Shown here: positions 50,238 through 57,848 of the stretch, piece by piece
Layout of the letters: the number at the start of each line of letters is the position of its first letter
Numbering within the stretch: position 1 is the stretch's first letter
Assembly: GCA_934569045.1 (NCBI GenBank)
Contig: CAKTJX010000005.1
Location: 1 to 64,000, forward strand
DNA length: 64,000 nt
DNA from: an uncultured Oscillospiraceae bacterium
GTDB taxonomy: Bacteria; Bacillota; Clostridia; Oscillospirales; Oscillospiraceae
Direction: 5' to 3'
Program-made: the position numbers and the translations under genes
Notes under the pieces: generated by a model
Database searches by the model: none
What the model was told of the DNA's origin: nothing
Seen by the model: the letters and a program-made list of their open reading frames with translations, nothing else

Positions 50238-50330
50238 AATCCAGCCTTCGGCTAGAAGAAATCTGTCTTTGACAGATGAAATCCAATCCACGATTGGACG
50301 CAATCGCCCTTGCGCGCGGTTGCGGTGTCC
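50238..50330. repeat. Short array of GAAATC-separated hairpins, copy 1
   Basis: On the plus strand, variable small hairpins (CAGCC..GGCT, TGTC-TTT-GACA, CCAATC-CAC-GATTGG, GCGC-family) are joined by GAAATC. The units are ~20-24 bases long, and the array follows the secreted-protein gene. A larger and cleaner array lies at 56393. Confidence 0.65.
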
Positions 50331-50358
50331 CCTTGGGACGATGGAATAGAATCGCCCC

Positions 50359-50802
50359 TTACGCGCAGATGGTCCCCTCCCGGTAGCAGGCGTAAATATA
50401 TTCCCTGGACTGATAGTAGAAATCCGTATTGTAGTTGGAGATCGCATCGTCAATCCAGGAGGTATAGACCTCTATGAGCCGCCGCACCACCTGGGTCTCG
50501 TCCTCGCCGCAGACATCCTCAATCAGCCGCTCGTAGACCTCTCCGATGGTCCAGTAGTCCGGCACGGTGTAGCGGCAGGCGGAAATGTTGTCAAAGTCAC
50601 CCTGGGGGATGGCGCAGTTTTCAATGAAATCGTCAGCGGTTTTCTCAATGGGTTCACAGTGGAATACGTCCGCGTGGCTGTAGATGCGGGCAATGACCTC
50701 CTGGCCCATCGTCTTCACCACGTCAGCCCGTTTCAGCTTTTGGGTGCGTCCAATCCGCTCAATCAGGCTGCAAGTATAAAAGAGATCGCTGTTATTTTTC
50801 AT
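50359..50802 (-). CDS. Unrecognised helical protein, partner of DUF3990
   Basis: A 147-residue soluble protein. Predicted helices are interrupted by aromatic turns (SLIERIGRTQKLKRADVVKTMG, VFHCEPIEKTADDFIENC, YWTIGEVYERLIEDV). I recall this type of protein next to DUF3990 genes in other Firmicutes but know no assigned function. ATG 50802 lies within the end of the DUF3990 gene (11-base overlap), so the two are translationally coupled. A toxin-antitoxin role for the pair is inferred from size, overlap and the ADP-ribosyltransferase fold of the partner. Confidence 0.6.
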   Translation of the reverse strand: MKNNSDLFYTCSLIERIGRTQKLKRADVVKTMGQEVIARIYSHADVFHCEPIEKTADDFIENCAIPQGDFDNISACRYTVPDYWTIGEVYERLIEDVCGEDETQVVRRLIEVYTSWIDDAISNYNTDFYYQSREYIYACYREGTICA

Positions 50803-51256
50803 CGTGAACCTCCGTGGCTTTCAAAAATTGAAGCGTCGCCAGCGCGCGGGCGGTATGGAAGCTGATCTGATGGGTGGGCTTTTTGAATTTCGCCAAGGCC
50901 CAGAACGCTTCCCGGCTGATTTTTCCGTCCGCGAAGTTCTGCACATAGTTGAAAATGGTATCGTTGGCCATGGGCCCCTCCACAATGTCGTAACCGTGCG
51001 GGTTCCCCAGACGGCAGGAGACGATAAAATCCAGCCACTCCTCGCTCATATCCGGGAAGCGCTTGATGTTCAGCGCCGCGTTCGGCGTGTAGGTGTATTC
51101 ATTCAGAAAGCCCACCCCGTTGAAACGGGTCGCCCAGCGAATGGCCTGCTCCGGGTAGAGGGTGCAATAGAAGCCGAAGTAGAAATCCTTGTTGTATTTT
51201 TGAATCCGAATTTCGGGGGCTTCCACAATGGATTTGCTTCCATGGTATAAGATCAT
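50792..51256 (-). CDS. DUF3990 protein, ADP-ribosyltransferase-like fold
   Basis: A 154-residue protein. The N-terminal MILYHGSKSIVEAP and the following DFYFGFYCTLYPEQAIRWA are the DUF3990 signature (HGS then GxGFYxT..QAxxWA), a family placed in the ADP-ribosyltransferase superfamily. The rest is GYDIVEGPMANDTIFNYVQ and ISFHTARALATLQFL. ATG 51256 has GGAG nine bases upstream; a longer reading adds 18 residues without support. The glycines of the usual GKGFY motif are partly replaced (DFYFGFY). Its target is unknown. A TTGCCC / TAGAAT pair near 51310-51335 on the minus strand may be the promoter. Confidence 0.75.
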   Translation of the reverse strand: MILYHGSKSIVEAPEIRIQKYNKDFYFGFYCTLYPEQAIRWATRFNGVGFLNEYTYTPNAALNIKRFPDMSEEWLDFIVSCRLGNPHGYDIVEGPMANDTIFNYVQNFADGKISREAFWALAKFKKPTHQISFHTARALATLQFLKATEVHDEK

Positions 51257-51357
51257 TTTGGGGTCTCCTTTTCGTAGCAATCTTCGCTTTCCCAGCTCGC
51301 AGCGGAACAATTCTATTCTACTTCAAACCGCGGGCAAAAGCAAACGATTCTTTTGGA

Positions 51358-51389
51358 TAAAAAGTCCCCGCGGCGATTTCGCCGCGGGG
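51358..51389 (-). terminator. Terminator of the ligase/decarboxylase/ACP/MBOAT operon
   Basis: Perfect stem CCCCGCGGCG / CGCCGCGGGG with an ATTT loop, followed on the minus strand by ACTTTTT. Confidence 0.88.
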
Positions 51390-51396
51390 TTGCTTT

Positions 51397-53040
51397 TTAG
51401 AAGTTCGCGTACATGGGGTCCACCGGGGTGTAGCCCGCGCCGTAGGCGCCGAAGATGACGATGAAGAGAATCAGGGCGTACCAGACGCACCAGCGCAGCA
51501 CCGTGGGGCGCTTGGACAGGGACTCCCGGATCTTTACGCCCCGCTCCTGGAGCAGGCTGACCACGAAGACGATGACCACGGTAACGCCCACGATGACCAG
51601 ATCCCAGATGTCGCAGTTGGCGGCATCCAGCACATTGACAAGCAGCTCATGGATGTTGTAGCGGGCCCAGAAGGGGTTGCCGAAGTCTGTAAAGATGCGG
51701 CGGATCATGGTCAGGGCGATGCCCATATTGTCCGCCCGGAAAATGATCTCGCCCAGCACCACCAGGAAGCTGGTCCGCAGAATCTGGAACACCCGGAAGG
51801 GCTTGTTCTCCGGCCCGAAGTGGAGCTTCTCGTTGACGGTTTTTAAGTAGGGAGCGAAGATATTGCCAAGCAGAATCAGCACGAAGTGCCACAGGCCGAA
51901 GAAGATGTAGTGCCAGGCCGCGCCGTGCCACAGGCCGTTGGCGAACCAAACGCACAGCAGGGCGATGGAGCCTGCGATCAGGGGGCCGAAGTGGTTGCCC
52001 AGCTTCTTCCGGGCGGCGCCGGTGAGCTTTTTCAGGGGGCCGGACATGGTGACGGGGTAGAAGATGTAGTCCCGGAACCAGGTGCCCAGGGTGATGTGCC
52101 ACCGGGTCCAGAATTCGGAGATATTCTTGGAGAAGAAGGGCCGCTTGAAGTTCTCCGGCATGGTGATGCCGAAAATCTGGGCGGTGCCGCAGACGGCATC
52201 CATGGAGCCGGAAAAGTCCATGTAAAGCTGAATGGTGTAGAGAATGCCCGCGATCAGGGAAAGATACCCGGGGTAGCTCTCGCTGGTAGTAAACATTTCC
52301 TCCACGATTGGATTCAGGCGGTCAGCCACCACAAGCTTCTTCATCAGGCCGAAGAGAATCCGCTGAAGCCCCAAGGTCAGGTTTTCATACCGGATGGGGC
52401 CCGCGTTCCACAGAGCCTCGGCGGTCTGGCTGTAGCGGCAGATGGGGCCCTCCACAATGCTGGGGAAGAAGCCCAGGAACAGGCCCACCCTTGCGAGGTT
52501 CCGGTCCGCCCGGATGGTCTGTCGATACACGTCCACCAGATAGGACACGCTTTGCAGGATGAAAAAGCTGAGACCCAAGGGCTTGACGTATTCCGGGATC
52601 ACGAAGCCGGCACCAAACAGGGCGTTGACGTTCATCATGAAGAAGCCGGAATATTTCAGCACCAGAATGAGCCCGATGTGGGCCACCACCGCCAGGGTCA
52701 GCACCAGCCGGGCCCGGCCGGTGTAGGCCTTTTTGATGGCCTTCCGCTCCGCCTTTTCCGCCGCTTTTACGGCGGCATCCCGGCGGGCAAAGATATTCTG
52801 CATCCACAGTCCGCAGCCCCAGATGACCACGGCGGAGAGCAGCAGATAGCCGATGTACACGCCGCTGATCAGCCAGTAAAAGCCGATGCTTTCCAGAAGC
52901 AGCGCGTACTTCTTCCATTTGTTGGGGGTCAGCCCATAGAAAATCACCGCCAGGGGAAGAAACAGCCCCAGGTAAGTGACAGAAAAATAGGCCGACAGGT
53001 CGGGGTACGCGCCTGCGTAGAGACGGGTCAGCAGCTGCAT
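51397..53040 (-). CDS. MBOAT-family O-acyltransferase, DltB-like
   Basis: A 547-residue polytopic membrane protein. The MBOAT catalytic histidine is in NGLWHGAAWHYIFFGLWH near residue 355, preceded by the family motif SEFWTRWHITLGTWFRDYIFYP near 290. About 11-12 hydrophobic segments surround it. The first ~45 residues (TRLYAGAYPDLSAYFSVTYL) are a longer lead than in DltB. The family moves acyl groups from thioester carriers to extracellular glycans or teichoic acids. The neighbouring ACP and AMP ligase genes supply the activated group; 9 bases separate it from the ACP gene. Confidence 0.9.
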   Translation of the reverse strand: MQLLTRLYAGAYPDLSAYFSVTYLGLFLPLAVIFYGLTPNKWKKYALLLESIGFYWLISGVYIGYLLLSAVVIWGCGLWMQNIFARRDAAVKAAEKAERKAIKKAYTGRARLVLTLAVVAHIGLILVLKYSGFFMMNVNALFGAGFVIPEYVKPLGLSFFILQSVSYLVDVYRQTIRADRNLARVGLFLGFFPSIVEGPICRYSQTAEALWNAGPIRYENLTLGLQRILFGLMKKLVVADRLNPIVEEMFTTSESYPGYLSLIAGILYTIQLYMDFSGSMDAVCGTAQIFGITMPENFKRPFFSKNISEFWTRWHITLGTWFRDYIFYPVTMSGPLKKLTGAARKKLGNHFGPLIAGSIALLCVWFANGLWHGAAWHYIFFGLWHFVLILLGNIFAPYLKTVNEKLHFGPENKPFRVFQILRTSFLVVLGEIIFRADNMGIALTMIRRIFTDFGNPFWARYNIHELLVNVLDAANCDIWDLVIVGVTVVIVFVVSLLQERGVKIRESLSKRPTVLRWCVWYALILFIVIFGAYGAGYTPVDPMYANF

Positions 53041-53049
53041 AGTCGCTCC

Positions 53050-53277
53050 TTAGTCTTCCTGAAGCCGCTGGATCATCTCCATCATGGCCTCGGCGGAGTT
53101 GAAGTTGGCGGGAATGATCTCCACGGCGGGCACGGTGACATCAAAGGTATCCTCCAGCTCCGCGACCAGGGAGATGATGGACAGAGAGTCCAGCAGATGA
53201 TCGTCAATCAGATGCGCCTCGTGTGCAAAGTCCACGCCGGGCTGAATGTCGTTCAGGATTTCCAGTAATTCTTCCAT
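53050..53277 (-). CDS. Acyl/aminoacyl carrier protein, DltC-like
   Basis: A 75-residue carrier protein. The phosphopantetheine attachment serine is Ser31 in DDHLLDSLSIISLVAELED; the hydrophobic residues after it form the recognition helix. Helix 3-4 is VEIIPANFNSAEAMMEMI. The net negative charge fits the fold. It is translated just before the MBOAT gene, so it most likely carries the group activated by the upstream AMP-ligase. It differs from fatty acid ACP by DSL followed by SI. Confidence 0.9.
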   Translation of the reverse strand: MEELLEILNDIQPGVDFAHEAHLIDDHLLDSLSIISLVAELEDTFDVTVPAVEIIPANFNSAEAMMEMIQRLQED

Positions 53278-53347
53278 GATAATAGGTCCTTTCTTTTTTG
53301 ATGTATATAAATTAGGAATTGCGAGAACTTAAAAACTTTTGTGCCTC

Positions 53348-53447
53348 GTAGGGGCGGCTATTAGCCGCCCGCAAACGACCGGACCTGAGCGCTTCGGTTT
53401 TGCAGCTCACTTTTGCTGCCTTCCGGGCGGCTAGTAGCCGCCCCTAC
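53348..53447. repeat. REPIN-like inverted repeat, copy 13, inside the ACP/decarboxylase operon
   Basis: Arms GTAGGGGCGGCTATTAGCC.. / ..GGCTAGTAGCCGCCCCTAC between the decarboxylase and ACP genes of one operon. A TTGACAATTGAC unit next to it encodes the last residues (GIDN) and stop of the decarboxylase. Confidence 0.9.
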
Positions 53448-53518
53448 GGGACTCAAAAATCACAAAACGCCCAAAATATCCGTAAAATTTGGAATATTTC
53501 AACGATTCATTTACATTG

Positions 53519-54682
53519 TCAATTGTCAATTCCGTTTCGCATATTCAACGGATACGTCTCCACCGTCTCCCGGGCGCGGGAAAGCTTCCCGTCCCCGCCA
53601 AGAATATACACCCCCGGCAGGTCCCGGCTTAAAAATAGGGACATGCCCTCGGTGACGCAGTAGGCGCCGGTGTTGTAGAAGCACAGGGTGTCCCCGATTT
53701 CCACCTCCGGCAGGGGCAGGCTCTTGACCAGGATATCGTTCATGGAGCACAGGCTGCCGCAGAGGTTCCATTCCTGCCGGGGCGGCTCTGTCTCCTTGCC
53801 GCAGAGGGTGACCTTTGGCAGCTTCATGCCCATGTACTGGCCGAAGTAGACCATCTGGTGCATGCCGCCGTCCAGGATCAGGTAGTTCTGACCGTGGTTC
53901 GTCTTCTTGTCGGCCACATGGGTGAAGTACCGCCCGCAGGAGGCGGCCATGGAACGGCCCAGCTCCAGGGTGATTTCCCCCTGCCAGCGCATTTCCGCCA
54001 GCAGGTCCCGGAGGCTCAGGATCAATTCCTTTTCGTCCAGCTCCTCCCCAAAGTAGCTCACGGGGAAGCCGGGGCCGTATTCCAGCTCCGGGCTGCGGTA
54101 GCCGAAGTTCTCCTCTAACTTTCCAAGCAGCGCGTCCAGGTGGAGAATCTCCCGCCGAAGCTTTTTCAGAGACGTTTTCTGGGTGCCGGAGAAGAACTGA
54201 ATGCCCCGGAAGTCCAGCAGGGGGTATTCCGCCCGCCGGGCGATCAGGTCCTCGATCTCCTCCTCGTTGATGCCGAACTGGCTGTCGTTGGTGAGCCGCA
54301 GGAGAATCGTCAGCTTTTTCCCGTACTTTCGGGAGAGATGGTCCAGCAGATCAAACTGGGTCAGGGATTCCACGGTGTAAATGCGCCCCTCGGTGGAGGC
54401 TGCCAGCTCTTCAATAAAGGCCGGGGTCTTGTTGATGCCGGAGATCACGGTGACAGCGGGGCTGACCCCCAGGGCGTCACAGATGCGGCTTTCGCCGGGG
54501 GAGCAGATTTCCAGCCGCTCCACATGGGGCAGGGCCCCCTCTACCAGGAAGGGGTTCGCCTTGATGGCGTAGGCCAGCTGAATGCCGGGGCCCAGCAGCT
54601 CCCGCAGATACGCAATGCGCTGGGCGAGAACCTGATAATCAAAAACGTAGTACGCGGTATCCTGCAAACGAGATAATTCCAT
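53519..54682 (-). CDS. Fold-III PLP-dependent decarboxylase (ornithine/diaminopimelate type)
   Basis: A 387-residue enzyme of the alanine racemase-fold decarboxylases. The PLP lysine is in YAIKANPFLVEGALPHVERLE near residue 39, the glycine-rich phosphate loop is around 225, and the C-terminal barrel holds ELGRSMAASCGRYFTHVADKK and CGSLCSMNDIL near 315, whose Cys and Asp match the C-G-x-x-C-x-x-x-D active-site segment of Orn/DAP/Arg decarboxylases. The usual EPGR is altered to ELGR. It starts directly at the stop of the ligase gene. A route from a diamino acid (for example diaminopimelate to lysine) to the ligase is an inference; a carboxyl group must remain for adenylation. Confidence 0.83.
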   Translation of the reverse strand: MELSRLQDTAYYVFDYQVLAQRIAYLRELLGPGIQLAYAIKANPFLVEGALPHVERLEICSPGESRICDALGVSPAVTVISGINKTPAFIEELAASTEGRIYTVESLTQFDLLDHLSRKYGKKLTILLRLTNDSQFGINEEEIEDLIARRAEYPLLDFRGIQFFSGTQKTSLKKLRREILHLDALLGKLEENFGYRSPELEYGPGFPVSYFGEELDEKELILSLRDLLAEMRWQGEITLELGRSMAASCGRYFTHVADKKTNHGQNYLILDGGMHQMVYFGQYMGMKLPKVTLCGKETEPPRQEWNLCGSLCSMNDILVKSLPLPEVEIGDTLCFYNTGAYCVTEGMSLFLSRDLPGVYILGGDGKLSRARETVETYPLNMRNGIDN

Positions 54683-56194
54683 TTATCTGCCTCCTACCAT
54701 GGCGGCCAGGGCCTTGCGGTCAATCTTGCCGTTCTTATTCAGGGGCATGGACTCCACCTGCCGCAGGATGCCGGGAACCATAAAGCCCGGCAGGTTCTGC
54801 TTCATAATGCTGTGCAGCGCACCCTGGTCGATGGTGCCGGTGTAGAAGCCCTTGAGGCGGCTCCGCTTCTCGTCAAAGAGGCAGCAGGCACGCTCCACGC
54901 CATCGATGGCGTTCATCTCCCGCTCAATCTCCTCCAGCTCAATCCGGTGGCCCATGTACTTGATCTGGAAGTCCTTCCGTCCGCTGAACACCAGCTCCCC
55001 CGCCTCATTGAAGCGGCCCAGGTCGCCGGTGCGGTAGATGCGCTCCGGGTAGTTGGGGTTCAGGGGGTTCTGGGTGAAGTGGGCGGCGTTCTGCTCCGGG
55101 CAGCGGTAGTAGCCCAGGGCCAGGGCCGTACCCCGGACGCAGATCTCGCCCTCGGTGTCCGGCTCGGTGACGGCCTTGTCCTCGCCGTCCAGCAGGAACA
55201 CATCCTCATTGGGGAAGGGAATGCCGATGGGAATTCCGGCGGCGTAATCCCGCTCCCGGTCCAGGATGTGATAGGTGCAGTTGCAGGTGATCTCTGTAGG
55301 GCCGTAGAGGTTTACATAGGTCACGTCCGGCAGGTGCTTCCGGAATTCCTTCAGGGCCTTCAGGGGCATGACCTCACCGGAGAAGAGAATCTTCTGGATG
55401 GTCTCCGGGGTCTTGTAGTCCAGGGCGTGGAATCCGGTGATCAGGCACAGGGCGGACACGGCCCAGATCAGGGTGGTGGCCCGCTTCTCGCAGAGGAAAT
55501 CAATGAGCTCCGTAGGCACGGAGAACAGCCGCCGGGGCACCACCGCCAGGGTGGCGCCAGCCTTCATGGCGGAATAGATATCCTTTACGGACACGTCAAA
55601 GTCAAAGGGGGCCTGGTTGGCGATCACGTCTTTTTCCGTGATGTGGAACAGCTCCGTAAAGCAGCCGATGAAATCCAATACGCTGCGGCTGCTCACCACA
55701 ATGCCCTTGGGTACCCCGGTGGAGCCGGAGGTGAAGTTGACATAAAGCGGGTCTGTGTCAATGGCCCGGGCCTGGATGGCGGCCAGGGCGGCGGCATCCT
55801 CTTCCGTTTCCGCCAGCGCTTCCAGACAGACGATATTCTGCCCAGGAAAGGCCTCAACGGTTTTTTCGCTCAGCTCCCGGCTGGTGACAATCACCGGGGG
55901 CTCCAGCTGCTCTACAATCTGGTTCAGCCGGGATACGGGCAACTCCGTATTCAGCACGGAGTAGAAGCACCCCGCCCACTGGGCCCCAAAGAACGCGGCC
56001 ACGGCGTCGGCATTCTTCTCCATATACACGGCCACGGCCTGCCGCTGGATAGTCAGCTTTGCCAGTCCGGAGCCAATTCGGCGGGTCAGATGGTAGAATT
56101 CGCCGTAGCTGTAGCTCCGGCAGTCATCCGTCACCGCGCACCGGTCCGGAAAGCGGGTATAGCTGTTTTCCAGATAGCTCAGTACATTTGCCAT
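54683..56194 (-). CDS. Adenylate-forming amino acid ligase, DltA/NRPS A-domain-like
   Basis: A 503-residue stand-alone adenylation enzyme. Core motifs: A3 LYVNFTSGSTGVPKG near residue 150, A5 NLYGPTEITCNCTY near 295, A7 YRTGDLGRF near 385, A8 GRKDFQIKYMGHRIELEEIE near 405 and A10 NKNGKIDRKAL near 488. It resembles D-alanine-carrier ligase, but the acyl specificity pocket (around FDFDVSVKDIY and ALCLITGF) cannot be assigned by eye. It is the first gene of the operon, with the decarboxylase, ACP and MBOAT genes following, and has a strong promoter. Confidence 0.88.
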   Translation of the reverse strand: MANVLSYLENSYTRFPDRCAVTDDCRSYSYGEFYHLTRRIGSGLAKLTIQRQAVAVYMEKNADAVAAFFGAQWAGCFYSVLNTELPVSRLNQIVEQLEPPVIVTSRELSEKTVEAFPGQNIVCLEALAETEEDAAALAAIQARAIDTDPLYVNFTSGSTGVPKGIVVSSRSVLDFIGCFTELFHITEKDVIANQAPFDFDVSVKDIYSAMKAGATLAVVPRRLFSVPTELIDFLCEKRATTLIWAVSALCLITGFHALDYKTPETIQKILFSGEVMPLKALKEFRKHLPDVTYVNLYGPTEITCNCTYHILDRERDYAAGIPIGIPFPNEDVFLLDGEDKAVTEPDTEGEICVRGTALALGYYRCPEQNAAHFTQNPLNPNYPERIYRTGDLGRFNEAGELVFSGRKDFQIKYMGHRIELEEIEREMNAIDGVERACCLFDEKRSRLKGFYTGTIDQGALHSIMKQNLPGFMVPGILRQVESMPLNKNGKIDRKALAAMVGGR

Positions 56195-56244
56195 AGGGTT
56201 TCGCCCTCGTTTCTTCCTAAAATAGGCGCAAAATTTCTTGTATC

Positions 56245-56273
56245 ATTATAGCAAAGCACCTGGGAGGTGTCAA
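56245..56273 (-). promoter_or_regulatory. Promoter of the ligase/decarboxylase/ACP/MBOAT operon
   Basis: On the minus strand perfect TTGACA (56268-56273), 17-base spacer, perfect TATAAT (56245-56250). Confidence 0.88.
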
Positions 56274-56341
56274 TGAAAATTCAATGAAAAACACCCCTGC
56301 CGTCCAGGCGGGGATGTTGACAAACTGCAAGAAAAGAAATC

Positions 56342-56384
56342 AACCGGGACATGCCGTAAACGCGGTCATGTCCCGGTTTTCTGT
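56342..56384. terminator. Bidirectional terminator downstream of galE
   Basis: Perfect 12-base arms AACCGGGACATG / CATGTCCCGGTT, then TTTTCTG on the plus strand and TTGATTTCTTTTC on the minus strand. Confidence 0.8.
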
Positions 56385-56392
56385 TCTCGATC

Positions 56393-56482
56393 CGCCCGTA
56401 AGGGCGATTTCACCCAATCTAAGATTGGATTTCACCTGCCGCCAGGCAGATTTCACCCGGCCCCCGGCCGGATTTCACCGGG
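56393..56482. repeat. Array of four hairpins separated by GGTGAAATC, copy 2
   Basis: On the minus strand, four units of GGTGAAATC plus a ~13-base palindrome repeat with a 22-23-base period: CGGCC-GGG-GGCCG, TGCCTGGCGGCA, CAATC-TTA-GATTG, CGCCC-TTA-CGGGCG. The hairpin sequence changes from unit to unit while the joining motif is constant. It begins at the galE stop codon. Confidence 0.75.
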
Positions 56483-56484
56483 CT

Positions 56485-57504
56485 TTACGCCCCATATCCC
56501 TGGGGGTTCTTGGTCTGCCAGTTCCAGGAATCCCGGCACATATCGGCCAGGGTCTCCTGGGCTTTCCAGCCCAGAACCTTCTCGCTCTTGGCGGGGTCCG
56601 CGTAGCAGGTGGCGATGTCGCCGGGGCGGCGGCCTACGATCACATAGGGCACGTCCACATGGTTGACATCCTGAAAGGTGTGCACCATGTCCAGCACGCT
56701 GTAGCCCTTGCCGGTGCCCAGGTTGAAGACCTCGCAGCCCTTGTTCTCAATGGCGTACTTCACCGCGGCCACATGGCCCTTGGCCAGGTCCACCACATGG
56801 ATGTAGTCCCGGACGCCGGTGCCGTCGTGGGTGGGGTAGTCGTTGCCGTAGACGCTGAGCTTCTCCCGGCGGCCGATGGCAACCTGGGTGATGTAGGGCA
56901 TCAGGTTATTGGGGATGCCCCTGGGGTCCTCGCCCATGAGGCCGGACTTGTGGGCACCGATGGGGTTGAAGTAGCGCAGCAGCACCACACTCCAGTCCGG
57001 GTCCGCGTGGGAGATGCCGGAGAGGATCTGCTCGGTCATGTACTTGGTCCAGCCGTAGGGGTTGGTGCAGCCGCCGGTACGGCTGTCCTCCCGCAGGGGC
57101 ATCTCGTTGTCAGCGGTGTAGACTGTGGCGGAGGAGGAGAAGATGATATTCTTCATGCCCACTTCCTTCATGACCTTGGTCAGGACCAGGGTGGTGTTCA
57201 GGTTGTTGTCATAGTATTCCCAGGGCTTGGCAACGCTCTCGCCCACGGCCTTCAGGCCGGCGAAATGGATGACGCAGGCAATGTCGTTCTCCGCGAAAAT
57301 CTTCTTCAGCAGGGCCTCGTCCCGCACATCGCCCTCGTAGAACTTCAGCTTCTTGCCGGTGAGCTTTTCCACCCGGTTCAGGCTCTCGGGGTTGGCATTG
57401 CACAGATTGTCAATGACCACCACACCGTAGCCGTTCTCCAGCAGCTCCAGGCAGGTATGGGAGCCGATATAACCGGCACCGCCGGTTACCAGTACATTCT
57501 TCAT
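56485..57504 (-). CDS. galE: UDP-glucose 4-epimerase
   Basis: A 339-residue extended short-chain dehydrogenase that interconverts UDP-glucose and UDP-galactose. The NAD motif is VTGGAGYIGSHTCLELLENG at residues 5-24, the catalytic Ser is in FSSSATVYTADNEMPLRED near 123, and YxxxK is YGWTKYMTEQIL near 150. The C-terminal GRRPGDIATCYADPAKSEKVLGWKAQ is typical. A promoter at 57535-57563 on the minus strand and a terminator at 56342 make it monocistronic. Confidence 0.95.
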   Translation of the reverse strand: MKNVLVTGGAGYIGSHTCLELLENGYGVVVIDNLCNANPESLNRVEKLTGKKLKFYEGDVRDEALLKKIFAENDIACVIHFAGLKAVGESVAKPWEYYDNNLNTTLVLTKVMKEVGMKNIIFSSSATVYTADNEMPLREDSRTGGCTNPYGWTKYMTEQILSGISHADPDWSVVLLRYFNPIGAHKSGLMGEDPRGIPNNLMPYITQVAIGRREKLSVYGNDYPTHDGTGVRDYIHVVDLAKGHVAAVKYAIENKGCEVFNLGTGKGYSVLDMVHTFQDVNHVDVPYVIVGRRPGDIATCYADPAKSEKVLGWKAQETLADMCRDSWNWQTKNPQGYGA

Positions 57505-57534
57505 AGGAAGGACCTCCTTTTGTTTGGTGGTTCC

Positions 57535-57563
57535 ATTTTAGTACAGATAGAGGAAAAATGCAA
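57535..57563 (-). promoter_or_regulatory. galE promoter
   Basis: On the minus strand TTGCAT (57558-57563), 17-base spacer, TAAAAT (57535-57540). Confidence 0.7.
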
Positions 57564-57597
57564 TCGTGGATTGTGAAATTCTACATATAAAGAAAAA

Positions 57598-57747
57598 GGG
57601 GCTGTTGCAAAATAGTAAACCCGTAGGGGCGGCTAATAGCCGCCCGCCGACTTTCGGGACAGAGCGCATCCATCAAATGCGCAATTCCGTGAGATCGCGG
57701 GCGGCTGGTAGCCGCCCCTACAAAAATGCTTATTTTGCAACAGCCCC
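57598..57747. repeat. 150-bp MITE, copy 5
   Basis: GGGGCTGTTGCAAAATA ends and REPIN-type core, between the divergent galE and sensor-kinase promoters. Confidence 0.88.
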
Positions 57748-57786
57748 CTTTGTTTGCCCCAACTTGTAAACTTTTTTCTGCTTTCA

Positions 57787-57814
57787 TTGCAAACCACCGA
57801 ATCTGTGCTATAAT
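57787..57814 (+). promoter_or_regulatory. Promoter of the sensor kinase gene
   Basis: TTGCAA (57787-57792), 16-base spacer, perfect TATAAT (57809-57814). Confidence 0.8.
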
Positions 57815-57848
57815 TTCTTACATTAGAGAATCGTTGAGGTGTGTGCGT

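Noticed and set aside
56393..56482. Regularly spaced repeats that could be read as a tiny CRISPR array.
   Set aside because: The constant part is only 9 bases, the variable part is palindromic, there are no cas genes, and the period is 22-23 bases.
57726..57848. N-terminal extension of the sensor kinase into the MITE.
   Set aside because: The extra residues come from repeat sequence and lie upstream of the promoter-proximal ribosome site; the start at 57849 has a proper site.
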